64,000 nucleotides of DNA, taken from Tritrichomonas musculus (taxonomy: Eukaryota > Parabasalia > Tritrichomonadida > Tritrichomonadidae). Both the position numbers and the translations under genes were made by a program. Of the stretch, positions 9,481 to 20,651 are shown piece after piece. The notes under the pieces were generated by a model, which had not been told where the DNA came from, ran no database searches, and saw nothing but the letters and a program-made list of their open reading frames with translations. Numbering within the stretch: position 1 is the first letter of the stretch; every line of letters begins with the position of its first letter. The stretch is from positions 124,001 through 188,000 of the forward strand of contig JAPFFF010000078.1 of NCBI GenBank assembly GCA_039105265.1, in the 5' to 3' direction.

Positions 9481-11073
9481 ATTTTTGTATTTTATATTTT
9501 AAATATGATAATTTAAATTAAACAAAAATAAAACTTATATATTCAAAATTATCAAAGATAAATTCGTTTCTTCTGCAAAAAAATTTCAAAGGATAAAAAT
9601 TAGGAATTGTTTTTGCTTTTTCTCAAAATTGAAACAAAATGAAGTATGAAATATTAGTAAAATATAATTATGAGTCTAAAAATATAATAAAAATTAAATA
9701 TAAAGTGATTTTCAAGAATAAGACAGATTATCTATATTAAATATGATAAATAAAATATTATTCTTTTCTTGATTTAAACATCTTAACATGTGCATATTCA
9801 TGTTATAAATCTATAAAAAATTAATATGATTCAATTCCTTTTACTTTTAGAGAAAAAACGAAAGTTTACACTTTTTCCCTTTTTTTGAACATTTTTCAAT
9901 ATCCTTTAATTTGGTAACTTTTTGCTTACTATTTTAATTCATTCAAAAAATAAAGCAATTGAATGGTCATATTCTGCTATTATGTTAAAAATTTGTTTAT
10001 CAAATATGGTACTGCTAAATATATTATTTATGCATGAATTAATTATAAAAAATTTTTAAATAAAAAAAATATTTTTTTTCATAAATAAATTGGTATAATT
10101 TATTGAATTTCATTTATAAAATTCAAATTATAATTTATAAACATTATAATTTAATATTATTATTTATAAATTTACAAAGATATATAAAAAGTAAATTGAT
10201 ATGAATTGATATATTCAATAAATTATCAGAAAAAGTAATTTTGCTTCAAAAATTTCAATTATGGTTGATATAAAAGAATCAATATATACTAGTAAAAAAC
10301 AAGAAAAAAATCGATATTATTTCAGAAATATGATTTTACAATGTTTAATAATCATTTTATCATTTTCTTATAAATCATTTTAAATTATTTACTGAAAATA
10401 TATAATGAATAATATTTTAATATGATATATATTATTGATATATTCATATCAATTTAATTTTCTAATTAAAATCGAAGTATTTTTTTATAAAAATCGTCCG
10501 TTATGATCGACTTGTGATATAAAATAATAAATATTGGCCGGTCAGCATTTTCAAAAAAATATGAAATTTTGAATTCAATCCGAAAAACTATTTTCTTCAT
10601 GTATTTTTTAAAATTTTCATTTATTATTTTATTGTTTTTTAGAAAGAAAATTATTTTGGAAATTTTTCAACTAATTCGTAAAAAAAAGGTGCATGAATAG
10701 CTCCTTTGTTTTTATTATAGATTTCATGCCTTCTATACTATTAAAGATTATACACATTAATTCTTTAAAACCAATAATTTTTGATATTTTTTGATAATCT
10801 GTTTCTTGTTCGTATTTATCTCAACTTTTTGAGAATATTTGAATTTTTTTGTCTGTAAATTAAACCGTTCATTCTTTGGAAAAAAAGCAAATATTTTCAT
10901 TTTAATCGATAATTTTATAATTTATACATAAAATACAATATAAAAGTAAAATATTTATTATATAAACTTTATAAATGTAAAGATAATAATTAAACTCTAG
11001 TTTGTCTTCTTATTAACATATCACTTTGAAAAAGTTTTCATGTAAAATTTTTTGATTCAATTCGTTTTTACAG
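9481..11073. other. AT-rich spacer upstream of the kinase gene
   Basis: Very AT-rich with no credible gene on either strand. A TCACTT box at 11021-11026, about 50 bases before the kinase ATG, resembles the trichomonad initiator (TCA(+1)YTW), but it is farther from the ATG than usual. A 15-bp inverted pair (TAAATTGATATGAAT at 10192-10206 and its complement at 10442-10456) is present but may be chance in such DNA. Confidence 0.6.
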
Positions 11074-12798
11074 ATGGCTCAAAACGCCAACGAAAACAAC
11101 GTTCTCCCCAATAAAACAAAGGTAGATCATTATATTATTGATTCTCATATCGGCCACGGAGGCTATGGCGAAATTTATGCTGTATATGATGATAATCATA
11201 AAGGACCATGGGCAATGAAAGTTGAAATGAAAAGTGCTAAAAAGCATGGTTTAACAGAAGAAATTCACTATTTAAAGATGCTACGCGGATCGCCTATGTT
11301 TCCAGAATATATTTGTAATGGAGAAACAAATGACCTAAAGTATTTTATTATGGAACTTCTTGGGCCATCCGTTTCATTAATTCGACGATCCCTACCAGAT
11401 TTACGATATACTCAACTTACAGCAACGATTTTGGCAAAAGAAATGCTCAAATGCATTGAAGAACTGCATAAACGAGGCTATGTGCATCGTGATATCAAAC
11501 CAGGAAACTTTTTAATACGACCAAATCGACAAAATCCAATCGTTCTTATCGATTTTGGCTTATCTAGACGATTTGCTGATAGAGACACAGGAAAACCTCT
11601 TCCACCAAGACATAATCCAGGATTTATTGGCACTTGCTCTTTTGCATCATTAAATGCGCATGAAGGGAAAGAACTTGGAAGAAGAGATGACATATTTTCA
11701 TGGATTTATACAGTTATTGAAATGGTTGATAAGCGCCTTCCATGGCCTGGCAGTAAAGATCGTGAAAAGACATATAGACTTAAGCAACAAATTCGTCCTT
11801 ATGATTTATGCCATTCATTACCACGTGCTTTTACAACCATATATATCAAAACACTCGACTATAATTTTGAAGATAAACCTGATTATCCGAGTTTTTATAA
11901 AATGCTCGATAGAGCTATACAAGATCTTGGTGGATACGGCAAGCCATTTGATTGGGAACGACTTCCGCCAGATGTAATTTCTCGTATATCAGCAATACCA
12001 CTCGATATGGGACCACTTGGTCAAGCAGAGAGCGAAGATAAAGATAATAATTATAGTCAAGATAAAGAAAAAGATAATAACAGAAAAAATTCAAAAAACA
12101 GAAAAAATTCTACAATAGAAAATAAAAACAATGATAATCAATCAAAACAAAAAGCTCAACGTGACAAAGCATTAGTTGTTTCTAATAACGAATCAAAAAA
12201 TCAAAATAATCAGGAAAACAATCAAAGAAAAAGAACAAAAACAAAATCAAGCAGTATAGCTAATACAACCACAGCGACTAATGAAACGAACAACGATAAC
12301 AAAAAAGAAGGTCAAAACCATATCAATAAGCAAGAAGAAACAGTACCAGAACAAGATGAAAACGAAGTTTCTGGCGCTAATGATAATGATGATGATAGTG
12401 GTAATAAGATCCAACTTAAAACAGCTCCACCCAGAGATGAACCCAAAATTAAAACTGAAAATAAAAATCACAGAAACACAAACAAAAATGACGTTGTCCA
12501 AAAATCTTCTACAGATACAAGAACAGATCCACAACAGGATGATCAAGTTTCAGATAAAGAACCAGAACAAAAACAAAAATCTGATTCAGATACTACATCT
12601 GATTCTGATTCAGATAATCAAAGACCTCAAGAAAAACCACAAACTAATCAAGTAAATAATAAAAATGTTAATAATACCAACAATAACCATGAAACCCCCA
12701 AAGAAGAACCTAAAACTGTTACAAAAGATACAAAATCCAAGAAGAAAAAAGGAAAATCGGATGAAGAACCTGGCTGCAAAGCATGTATAATTTCTTAA
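11074..12798 (+). CDS. Casein kinase 1-like Ser/Thr kinase with CaaX C-terminus
   Basis: Protein kinase of the CK1/TTBK group, 574 aa. Glycine loop IGHGGYGEI at 26-34, ATP-binding lysine in AMKVEMK at about 49, catalytic loop HRDIKPGNF near 137, IDFGLSRRF near 160, and the CK1-group signature GTCSFASLNAHEG ... GRRDD near 185-206 in place of the usual APE motif. After residue 310 comes a 260-residue Asn/Lys/Asp/Gln-rich, low-complexity tail, then a Lys cluster and the end GCKACIIS. CIIS fits a CaaX prenylation box, here with another Cys two residues upstream, which would anchor the kinase to a membrane, as lipid anchors do for yeast Yck kinases. No intron is needed; the first ATG in frame is used. 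Confidence 0.93.
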   Translation: MAQNANENNVLPNKTKVDHYIIDSHIGHGGYGEIYAVYDDNHKGPWAMKVEMKSAKKHGLTEEIHYLKMLRGSPMFPEYICNGETNDLKYFIMELLGPSVSLIRRSLPDLRYTQLTATILAKEMLKCIEELHKRGYVHRDIKPGNFLIRPNRQNPIVLIDFGLSRRFADRDTGKPLPPRHNPGFIGTCSFASLNAHEGKELGRRDDIFSWIYTVIEMVDKRLPWPGSKDREKTYRLKQQIRPYDLCHSLPRAFTTIYIKTLDYNFEDKPDYPSFYKMLDRAIQDLGGYGKPFDWERLPPDVISRISAIPLDMGPLGQAESEDKDNNYSQDKEKDNNRKNSKNRKNSTIENKNNDNQSKQKAQRDKALVVSNNESKNQNNQENNQRKRTKTKSSSIANTTTATNETNNDNKKEGQNHINKQEETVPEQDENEVSGANDNDDDSGNKIQLKTAPPRDEPKIKTENKNHRNTNKNDVVQKSSTDTRTDPQQDDQVSDKEPEQKQKSDSDTTSDSDSDNQRPQEKPQTNQVNNKNVNNTNNNHETPKEEPKTVTKDTKSKKKKGKSDEEPGCKACIIS

Positions 12799-14294
12799 AT
12801 AATAATATAATTAGAATATCTCTTTATATATAAGATTAACTATTAAATTGTTGATTTTAAAATTTACTAAATCTTTTTTGTTTTGATTTTCTTTGATGCA
12901 TTTTTATTATTATTATTAAGATTGATTTCATTTATTACTTTCGATTTTTGCTTTCTTGTAATAAATTCATATTCTTTGAGTTTAAGGTGCTTGATTTTTG
13001 TTAGATATATTTTAATATTTTTATCTAATTAATATATATGCATTTAATTTGTGTGATGTTTTACAATATATAGAAAATTCTTCATTATATATCTATTTTA
13101 TTGCTCTGACCAAATCAAATTCAAAAAATTATAATCATTGAAATTTTGCATATGAAAAATGCATCAATAATGCAATTATTAAATCATAATATATATTTTT
13201 TAAGTATTATAATATATAAAAAATATTATATATGTTATAAATAATAATTAATAAGAATAAAATTTAAATATATTAATAAATAGCAATTGAATAAAAGAAC
13301 GTTACTTAATTGAGAGAACATTTTCAATTTTTTATACTTTATATACAGATCAACATTTTTGAATACATTTTATTTTTTAGATAATTATGAATATCTTATT
13401 AAAAAGCCATTATTTATTCAACATTTTATATATATTATTTATATTTTTATTTTATAAACACTGGATAACATATAATAATTAGACCTAATTAATTTGTTTT
13501 TTATCTGAGCTAAATTATTATTCAAAATGCGAAGAAATGCACATACAATGCCAAATATAATGCACTTTAAACCAATACTTTCTATCTTTTATAAGATGCC
13601 AACAATATTTTTTTCTTATTTTGGTTTACCATGCAATTATTAGTGTATAATTTTGATGAATATTTGCATATTGTCCTTAATTTTCTATAAAAATAAGAGT
13701 GACTCATATTTTTTATGAAAAACATGATTTGCAGATTTTAAATAAATAAATTTTCAATCAAAATGATATATAAAAAATGTAAAGATTAATCATAAAGATC
13801 AATAATAATTTTTTTGTTTTATTAAATTTTATAAACAAGGGATCTTGAGAAAATTATTTAAGTTTTGAAAATTCATATTAAAATAGTAACTTTATTCTTA
13901 TGATATTCGAACACCAGTTTAAAAATCTGATATAGAGATTATCTAATAATAATCTTTTCTAATTAGATTTTTTTTTTTTTTTCAATAATTTAAAAACATT
14001 TGAGTGCAAAAAATTGTTATATAACATAAAAATAAACATTTTATATTTAAAAATTACAAATTACAAGGGAAACACTTTTTTACAGATCTTATTTTTAACA
14101 AAATCGAAAAATGTATTTATTCTTTGCATTACTTTTAATTCCACTAATAATTTAGTAATTATTTAAAAAAATATGTTCAATATATAATTTATAAAATAAG
14201 ATAAAGAAGAAACAATTTTTGCAACTCTAATTGAATAGAAATTGTATTTCTATTTGCTCGTTATTGATTTACAACAAGATTTAAATTTTTTTTA
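12799..14294. other. AT-rich host intergenic spacer
   Basis: About 1.5 kb of AT-rich DNA between two genes transcribed in the same direction. There are poly-A and poly-T runs (for example near 13,970) and no open frame with protein-like composition on either strand. No tRNA, repeat array or clear promoter is seen. Confidence 0.6.
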
Positions 14295-17200
14295 ATGAGT
14301 ACGGTGAAATCACTAACAGAAGAAGAAACTTTGAAATATGTTCTTGATTCGCTTCACCGTAATTCTATTGATGGAACATATCCACAACTTAAGTCGAATT
14401 TTCCCGATTATGAACCAGAAATTCTTTTTCGTTCGCTTGTTTTTCAGCAATGTTGGGTTGATATTTGTAGCAACAAATTTAGTAACGCTATTGCTCATGT
14501 TCAAGAACTTGGCGAATCACCAGGCCAAATTTTCTATCAGATGTGGCGACAAACAACTCGAAATAAAGCAAGGCAAATATTATATGAATATTTACATAAG
14601 CAATCTCTTTTATCTCAAACCGATGAAGACAATTATTTTATACTCCTTAAATTAATCAATTCTAAAAAACCAGAAACCGCAGAAACAAATAAGCCAAAAT
14701 CGTTTTTTTCATTTATCCAAAAATCAAAATCTGAATCTCAACCGAAATCAGATGAAATCTCTCAAAGTCAACTCGATATAATGAAAGCATTTACGGAAAC
14801 TTTAAAAAAACTGACAGAAGACGACACTACACATGAATTTGAAGCAAATTCACCATTAAATGACAGCTACGATGAAACCAAATCAATGATTTTTCCAGAT
14901 TTATTTAAAAAATTACTTCCAAAAGAAAACCTCTCAAATTCGTTTATCGGCAACATCATTTTAATTGAATCCCAACCTCCAAAAATACTGAAATATCTCA
15001 AAACAAATGAAGGATCAACTGTTGAGCGTTTATGGCTATTACACTGTGAGCAAAAAATAACTGAAATGCAGCAACTTTTCAAAGATGACATTACGAAATT
15101 CAAAACCGAAAATTTTGAATCAAAACCGAAAAAATTATTACAATTTCAACATCAACATCAATCAAATCAACCGACAAAGAAACAGAAAAAGTTGAAATGC
15201 TTGAAATTTTGCAATCTTTATTACAAGCAAATGAATGAGTATGAAAAAGAATCGTTATTTGACATTCTGGCGGTTAACGGTTATTTTGTTGATAGTGAGA
15301 TTAATGATGCGGAGAAGCTTCTTTATCGAATATGCAAGAATAAATTGTTGTTTGATTCGAACTGGTGGAATAAAACAACAACATTGAACTTTGAGTTGTT
15401 TTTTAAAAATTTTTCGAAATTTTGTTCAGTGAACAATCTTTACCTTCCCTTTGAGATATTTGTTATAAACAACCCTAAGACGAAGGACATTGATATATCT
15501 AATGATCCTTCACTTGAGGAGCATCCATTGATACGATTCATCTGGGATTTGTGGGTGAAACGAGAAACTTTTTCTGCTTCAATTTCGAATTTTCAGTTTC
15601 TTTCAAATTTGAATAAAAATGAGAAGAATTATGAAGAATTGTGGAAAGATGTCCCTGAGGATTCATTAGCACCTTTATCATTATTTGTATGGAATAAAGA
15701 CCCAAGAAAATTCCTTCCTAATTCACCAGAGTCACTTTTGTTGGCCGATAAACTTAAGAAGAAATTTCCACTCCTTTCAGCACTCGTTAAAGGTGAGACT
15801 CCTCATCCACAATGTGACGTTAAGTATGAAGTTTCACCAGACGATAAGAAATGGCGGTTTTCAATCTATACATCCAAATGTGATCTTGAGTTGCATAACA
15901 TAATTGAGTCCCATTTTGAGCAATACGATTTCAGCAAGATTTTCACGAATTATTACGGTGAAATGAATTTCAATGGACAACCGCCATATCCACATTTTGA
16001 CCACCCCGAATTAATATCAAAACCATCGGATCCTCCTTACATTTATTATGTCAAGTCAATGCTGCCGATAAGTGCTTTTCAAACGGCTGTGAGTGACAAT
16101 GTTTCTGAAGAACAATTCAAAGAACTTTGTTTGAATTGCATGAGAGAAAGTTTGATGAATAAATCAATCCGTCTTGCTGCTTTGACATTCATTGAACTAA
16201 CTGACTTTAAGTTTAAAACAGACTTTGCCATTGACTTTAAATTGTGCATTGCAATTTTCGATCTTTTGACGAAAGTAAATGATTCGAATAATTCAAACGG
16301 TTTTCATTTAAGTTCATTGTTTTCTGCTGAATCAGTTGAGCACATTTCATTAACTGGCTCTTCAATTTCAACTCTGATTGGAAACGAAGCAAATAACAGT
16401 AGTGCCTTCATTGAATTAATTCAATCAGAGCTCTCAAAAGTTTTTGAATCAAAGTCAGAAGAATCAGCGAAATTTCTTCAACACAAACTTCATCCGACTG
16501 ACTCTGAAGTTCTTCTTTTATCACTTCTTCTTGGGATTCGTTGTCATCTTCCTCCCGATTATGAAGTCATTGATTTATTGGCAACTAAAATGCATCCAGC
16601 AGAGCTCATTCTTTTCCTCGATCGAGCTGAAGAAATTGGCTGCAAATACGACATGAATGAAGTCGCAAACGTTGTTCGAGAAAAAATGCCTGAGAATTCA
16701 TTAAAAGAGACAATTTTGTTTATTTTAACACAACAGCTTCCTTCTATTTACGAGAACAAACAATCCAATGAAGAAGAAGAAATTGACATGGAAATGGAAC
16801 CAGCTTTAGTTGTATTTAATTGTTTAAATAGAAAAAGTGACACTCCTTATATATCATTATTGGAAGAAGCATTAATTAGACGTGATTCTTTTTATAGCAT
16901 CATTGCTAATATGGTTGAAGACTCTGATCCTTCTTTATGCGCTTTAGTTACTTTGGTAACAATGACTGACGCTTTCTCTTTCGACGTTTGCCATCCTCCT
17001 GATAAGCAGCAACGTTCAAGACTCTTTCTTGAAGTTATTTGCCAGCTTCTTTTTGATGGCAAATCTGATGACGTTTTAAAATCAATTGAATTATTTAGTA
17101 AAAAATCAATTATTTTGCCTATCGTAAGCTTTTACGATAGCGTGTTCATATTCGCCTTTAAAAAGGCGCAGTTGTCAATCATTCGTTTTTACGAATTGAT

Positions 17201-20200
17201 TAAAAAATGCCAGGAAAATGTAGTAAATGACGATTTATTGGGTGAAATTAATGTCGATGACATTATGAACTCATTGTTCCCTCTTCAAGAAGAACTTGCA
17301 AAACATTGTGCTTCAAAAAGTCAAGTTCATCTCTTTAGGTATCTTCAACTTTTGAAAGAAACCGATAATTTTGAATCAGATAATTTGATTTCACCTTTCT
17401 TAAGACAGAGAGTGAAACTTGCTGGAATCATTCAAAAGTATGATGATTTCAGATTGTCTTTAACTAAATGTAACTTGATCGGTGACAAAGATAAAATCGT
17501 TTCTGATTTGCTGACTTATCATTCGTTGAGCCTCGGAAGAGAAGCAGCTGAATGCTTCGGAATCCAATCTTCTCAAGTCATTAAAAAATGGCTGCTGAGT
17601 CAGTATTCATCGGCAACGACAATAGACGATGTTCTTAAAGCACATTCACGCGTTGTTGAGATACTCAAGCATCCAGCTACTCTTCATGAAAACACTAATG
17701 AATATGACACTGAATACAACGAAGAAGAAGAAGAAAAGATTGAAGTTTCTTTTCTTGATCCAAACTTCTTCATTTGCTTGTTTGCTGCTCTAATTCAATA
17801 TGTAAAACCGTCATCAATTGCCCACATTCTCGAGTTTGCTGAAAAAATGTATAGTTCAAATAATGATGATGAAATAAAAGGTAAAAATGAGTTTTTAAAG
17901 AACCTGAAATCACTCATTTTGCACTTGAAAATTTGCGCTCTTCACTCAATTGAAAGCCCAACTCTTCTTGCAACATCGAACACTATTGAAAATAATTCAA
18001 TAGAAGCCATAATAAAAATCTTGTTTCCTTTGAAGGACGGTGACAATGATTACAATAACTTTGTGAAGACAATTCCAACTGAAATTTCATTGAATTTGAA
18101 ATCATTAACCGTTATTCATTCAATTGATTCAATCCACAACTTTTTCAATACTTCAATTGAAAAGTCGATTGAAATTTGTCTGACTGAGAAAGGCTTGGAC
18201 GAAGCTTACATGTTATGTGATTGGCAAAACCGAAAACCGCCAGAAATAACGGTTATTGAAACAATCAAAATGCTCTTTACTGTTTTCAATTCAAACCGAT
18301 CAAAAGTCGTTCACATCATCGATGACGATGACGAGGATCAAGCGCCTCTGCAGTGCTTCTCATCGAAACAGAGAGAAATGATCATCGAGAACGGCCTCAA
18401 ATCGGCCAATTTTAAAGAAAAAACGTTTGACAGCTTTTTCATTGTCTCAATCGAGGCGAAAGAGCTACAGGTCTTTTTGGATTCCGTTGCAGCTAAGATG
18501 AATCCGATATTTAAGACCATTTCGTTACAATTTAAGGCAACAGCAGCACTCCTTGCTTACTCTGATTCTGATACTGAGTACAAGAAAAAGGCGGCAGACT
18601 TGATCAAGGCAAAATTGCTCCTTGGCGAAGCTGCAAGAGAGAGAAATATTGAGTTTTTGAGAAGTCCTTTACCAATTATGGTGGATCAGATTTCATTAGC
18701 AAAGAGTTTGATTGAAAGTGAATCTTTTTCAGACGAGCAGGTTTCTGATATGCTATCTAATAATTTCATTCAAACAGTGACGAATTTAAAGAAGAAAGAA
18801 AATAGTAATATTGGCTTTATTTTAGTTGATGATTATGGTGATAAGTTTATTGATTTCGTAAATTTGTGTAAGGACCCAACTTTGATTGGTGACAAGTTAC
18901 TCTTATATGTAACTAGCCAAATAAACACAGAAAAAGTTTTGACTCAAAAAAGAATTATTATTTTGTCGAATATTCTATTGCATGCATCTCTTTGTACTAC
19001 ACGTATTGAAGAATGTGCAAAATTGCTTGATTCTATGTATGAAAAAGTTTTCGTAGAAAAAGGAAAAATTAATCAAAATTCAGAAATATATCAGAGTTTG
19101 ATAAAAATAATTACAAAGTTCCCTGAACCTTCTCTCCTTCCTCGTTTCATCACATTCATTGTAACAATGAATGAAAACAATATCGATTCTATTCCTAAGG
19201 AAGAGATATCTTCAAAACTTGGCCTTGAAATTCTAAATGAAGCTCGTCAACTACAAAGCTTCAAACCAGACAACTTTTTCAATATAACTTTGGCTTGCAA
19301 GCTTTATCATGAGCATGCAATTCTACAAGTTGAATGTGCTAACAGTCTCCTTGAAAAAATTATTAAAGACCGATCAGATGCTGAATTTGATATCGAAAGC
19401 AGTAGTGAGAACCTCATTGATGGTCTTTCCAGCAGCGAAAATGATCTTATTCCATTAGATAGGCGAGAACAGAGAAAACTGAAGAAACTCGAGAAACAAA
19501 AGCAGAAAGAAGAGAAGCTTGAACTTAAGAAAATGAAGAAAGATAAAGAAAAGAAGAAAGAAATAGAAAATCAAAAATTGAACAAACAAGAAATTCTTCA
19601 AGAGAGCTCAAGACACTTCTTACTGGCACTTGCTTACTCTCTTCATGAAAAGTGCTACAATTTGAGTATTGAATGCCTCAAGAAACTCTCTTTAATCTCT
19701 CTTCAGCAAGAATTGTCTAATTCGAATTCAAATTCAATGACAAATTCATCATCAAATTTGATTGAAAAGTCATTAAATATGAATTTGAATGTTTTTGGCT
19801 TGAATGAAAATGACGTATTGACACTGATGATGACAAGAGAGTTCCCTTTCGCATTGACAATTGCAATATCTTATGATATGGATAATGAGGTTAATTGGTC
19901 AAAAAGTTTGTTTGCACAATCAATCCAAAAACAAGGTGACGACTTCTTAGCTGCTTTTATGTACTTTAAACCAATTACGGCTAACTTGTGGAATGGAATA
20001 GTTGAAAGATATAGAGAATACTTCGACCAGAAAGAAAAGAGAGATCCAACTTTAGATAAAGATGTGAAAGAAAGAATGAAAACATTTGTGATGAAGGTCC
20101 CTAATCTAGTCGAACGATATAGAATATTGAAGAAGTTGAATTTTGAAAGTTTGGTTGAAAATATGCAGGAAAAATATCCAGTTGTTTGTGAATGGTGCGA

Positions 20201-20213
20201 TAAAGTTATTTAA
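14295..20213 (+). CDS. Giant spatacsin (SPG11)-like helical protein
   Basis: A 1972-aa single-frame protein, almost wholly alpha-helical by composition, with many short amphipathic repeats. The last 120 residues (REFPFALTIAISYDMD ... WSKSLFAQSI ... GDDFLAAFMYFKPI ... NLWNGIVERYREYF ... LVERYRILKKLNFESLVENM) resemble, from memory, the conserved C-terminal domain of spatacsin, which in animals and plants works with spastizin and AP-5 in lysosome reformation. Before it lie a helical stretch (SSRHFLLALAYSLHEKCYNLSIECLKKL) and a Lys/Glu-rich run at about 1722-1765. The N-terminal two thirds are not assigned. Alternatives are other giant solenoid trafficking proteins. The ATG follows a T-rich leader. 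Confidence 0.6.
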   Translation: MSTVKSLTEEETLKYVLDSLHRNSIDGTYPQLKSNFPDYEPEILFRSLVFQQCWVDICSNKFSNAIAHVQELGESPGQIFYQMWRQTTRNKARQILYEYLHKQSLLSQTDEDNYFILLKLINSKKPETAETNKPKSFFSFIQKSKSESQPKSDEISQSQLDIMKAFTETLKKLTEDDTTHEFEANSPLNDSYDETKSMIFPDLFKKLLPKENLSNSFIGNIILIESQPPKILKYLKTNEGSTVERLWLLHCEQKITEMQQLFKDDITKFKTENFESKPKKLLQFQHQHQSNQPTKKQKKLKCLKFCNLYYKQMNEYEKESLFDILAVNGYFVDSEINDAEKLLYRICKNKLLFDSNWWNKTTTLNFELFFKNFSKFCSVNNLYLPFEIFVINNPKTKDIDISNDPSLEEHPLIRFIWDLWVKRETFSASISNFQFLSNLNKNEKNYEELWKDVPEDSLAPLSLFVWNKDPRKFLPNSPESLLLADKLKKKFPLLSALVKGETPHPQCDVKYEVSPDDKKWRFSIYTSKCDLELHNIIESHFEQYDFSKIFTNYYGEMNFNGQPPYPHFDHPELISKPSDPPYIYYVKSMLPISAFQTAVSDNVSEEQFKELCLNCMRESLMNKSIRLAALTFIELTDFKFKTDFAIDFKLCIAIFDLLTKVNDSNNSNGFHLSSLFSAESVEHISLTGSSISTLIGNEANNSSAFIELIQSELSKVFESKSEESAKFLQHKLHPTDSEVLLLSLLLGIRCHLPPDYEVIDLLATKMHPAELILFLDRAEEIGCKYDMNEVANVVREKMPENSLKETILFILTQQLPSIYENKQSNEEEEIDMEMEPALVVFNCLNRKSDTPYISLLEEALIRRDSFYSIIANMVEDSDPSLCALVTLVTMTDAFSFDVCHPPDKQQRSRLFLEVICQLLFDGKSDDVLKSIELFSKKSIILPIVSFYDSVFIFAFKKAQLSIIRFYELIKKCQENVVNDDLLGEINVDDIMNSLFPLQEELAKHCASKSQVHLFRYLQLLKETDNFESDNLISPFLRQRVKLAGIIQKYDDFRLSLTKCNLIGDKDKIVSDLLTYHSLSLGREAAECFGIQSSQVIKKWLLSQYSSATTIDDVLKAHSRVVEILKHPATLHENTNEYDTEYNEEEEEKIEVSFLDPNFFICLFAALIQYVKPSSIAHILEFAEKMYSSNNDDEIKGKNEFLKNLKSLILHLKICALHSIESPTLLATSNTIENNSIEAIIKILFPLKDGDNDYNNFVKTIPTEISLNLKSLTVIHSIDSIHNFFNTSIEKSIEICLTEKGLDEAYMLCDWQNRKPPEITVIETIKMLFTVFNSNRSKVVHIIDDDDEDQAPLQCFSSKQREMIIENGLKSANFKEKTFDSFFIVSIEAKELQVFLDSVAAKMNPIFKTISLQFKATAALLAYSDSDTEYKKKAADLIKAKLLLGEAARERNIEFLRSPLPIMVDQISLAKSLIESESFSDEQVSDMLSNNFIQTVTNLKKKENSNIGFILVDDYGDKFIDFVNLCKDPTLIGDKLLLYVTSQINTEKVLTQKRIIILSNILLHASLCTTRIEECAKLLDSMYEKVFVEKGKINQNSEIYQSLIKIITKFPEPSLLPRFITFIVTMNENNIDSIPKEEISSKLGLEILNEARQLQSFKPDNFFNITLACKLYHEHAILQVECANSLLEKIIKDRSDAEFDIESSSENLIDGLSSSENDLIPLDRREQRKLKKLEKQKQKEEKLELKKMKKDKEKKKEIENQKLNKQEILQESSRHFLLALAYSLHEKCYNLSIECLKKLSLISLQQELSNSNSNSMTNSSSNLIEKSLNMNLNVFGLNENDVLTLMMTREFPFALTIAISYDMDNEVNWSKSLFAQSIQKQGDDFLAAFMYFKPITANLWNGIVERYREYFDQKEKRDPTLDKDVKERMKTFVMKVPNLVERYRILKKLNFESLVENMQEKYPVVCEWCDKVI

Positions 20214-20651
20214 ATAATATTATTATTTATTTTAATAAAAAAAAGTTGATTGTTTTAGTGAATTTACAATGCTCATTTTTAAGTAATAATAATAAATCAA
20301 TATATGCAAATTACTTTTTTTTTTTTTTTTTAACTTTATATGAGGATATCCTCATATATACTAATGTTAATGATTTTTGTATTTATATTTGTTCTTATCT
20401 CTAACTTTTTGTAATAATTATGAACAAATATCATCTTAAAAATATTCGTTATTTAAAAAAACATCATTTTTTTTTTTTTGATTTTTTAGTTAATTCAAAC
20501 AAATTATCTACAAATCATTATAAATTTGCAAAATACTGTTCATTTTTATTGATATATTTGGAAATTAGATTCCCAACAATTTCATCATTATATTATCTTT
20601 TCCAAATTCATTTATATTAATAAAAAAAAAAAAAAATCGAACAAACAATCC
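20214..20651. other. Spacer between convergent genes
   Basis: Lies between the 3' ends of the spatacsin-like and SIR2-like genes. It holds several poly-T/poly-A tracts (20315-20331, 20468-20479, 20622-20636) and one perfect palindrome. No gene is supported. Confidence 0.6.
20337..20358. terminator. Perfect 22-bp palindrome between convergent 3' ends
   Basis: TATATGAGGAT followed directly by its complement, a few bases after a 17-T run. It could fold in either transcript and act in 3'-end formation of both convergent genes. The function is inferred from position only. Confidence 0.35.

Noticed and set aside
10192-10456. 15-bp inverted pair that could define a MITE
   Set aside because: Very AT-rich context, no target duplication recognised; chance is likely.
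11040-11076. TTTTTACAG before the kinase ATG as a 3' splice site
   Set aside because: Parabasalid introns have a strict branch/acceptor motif (ACTAACACACAG) not present, and no 5' site was found.
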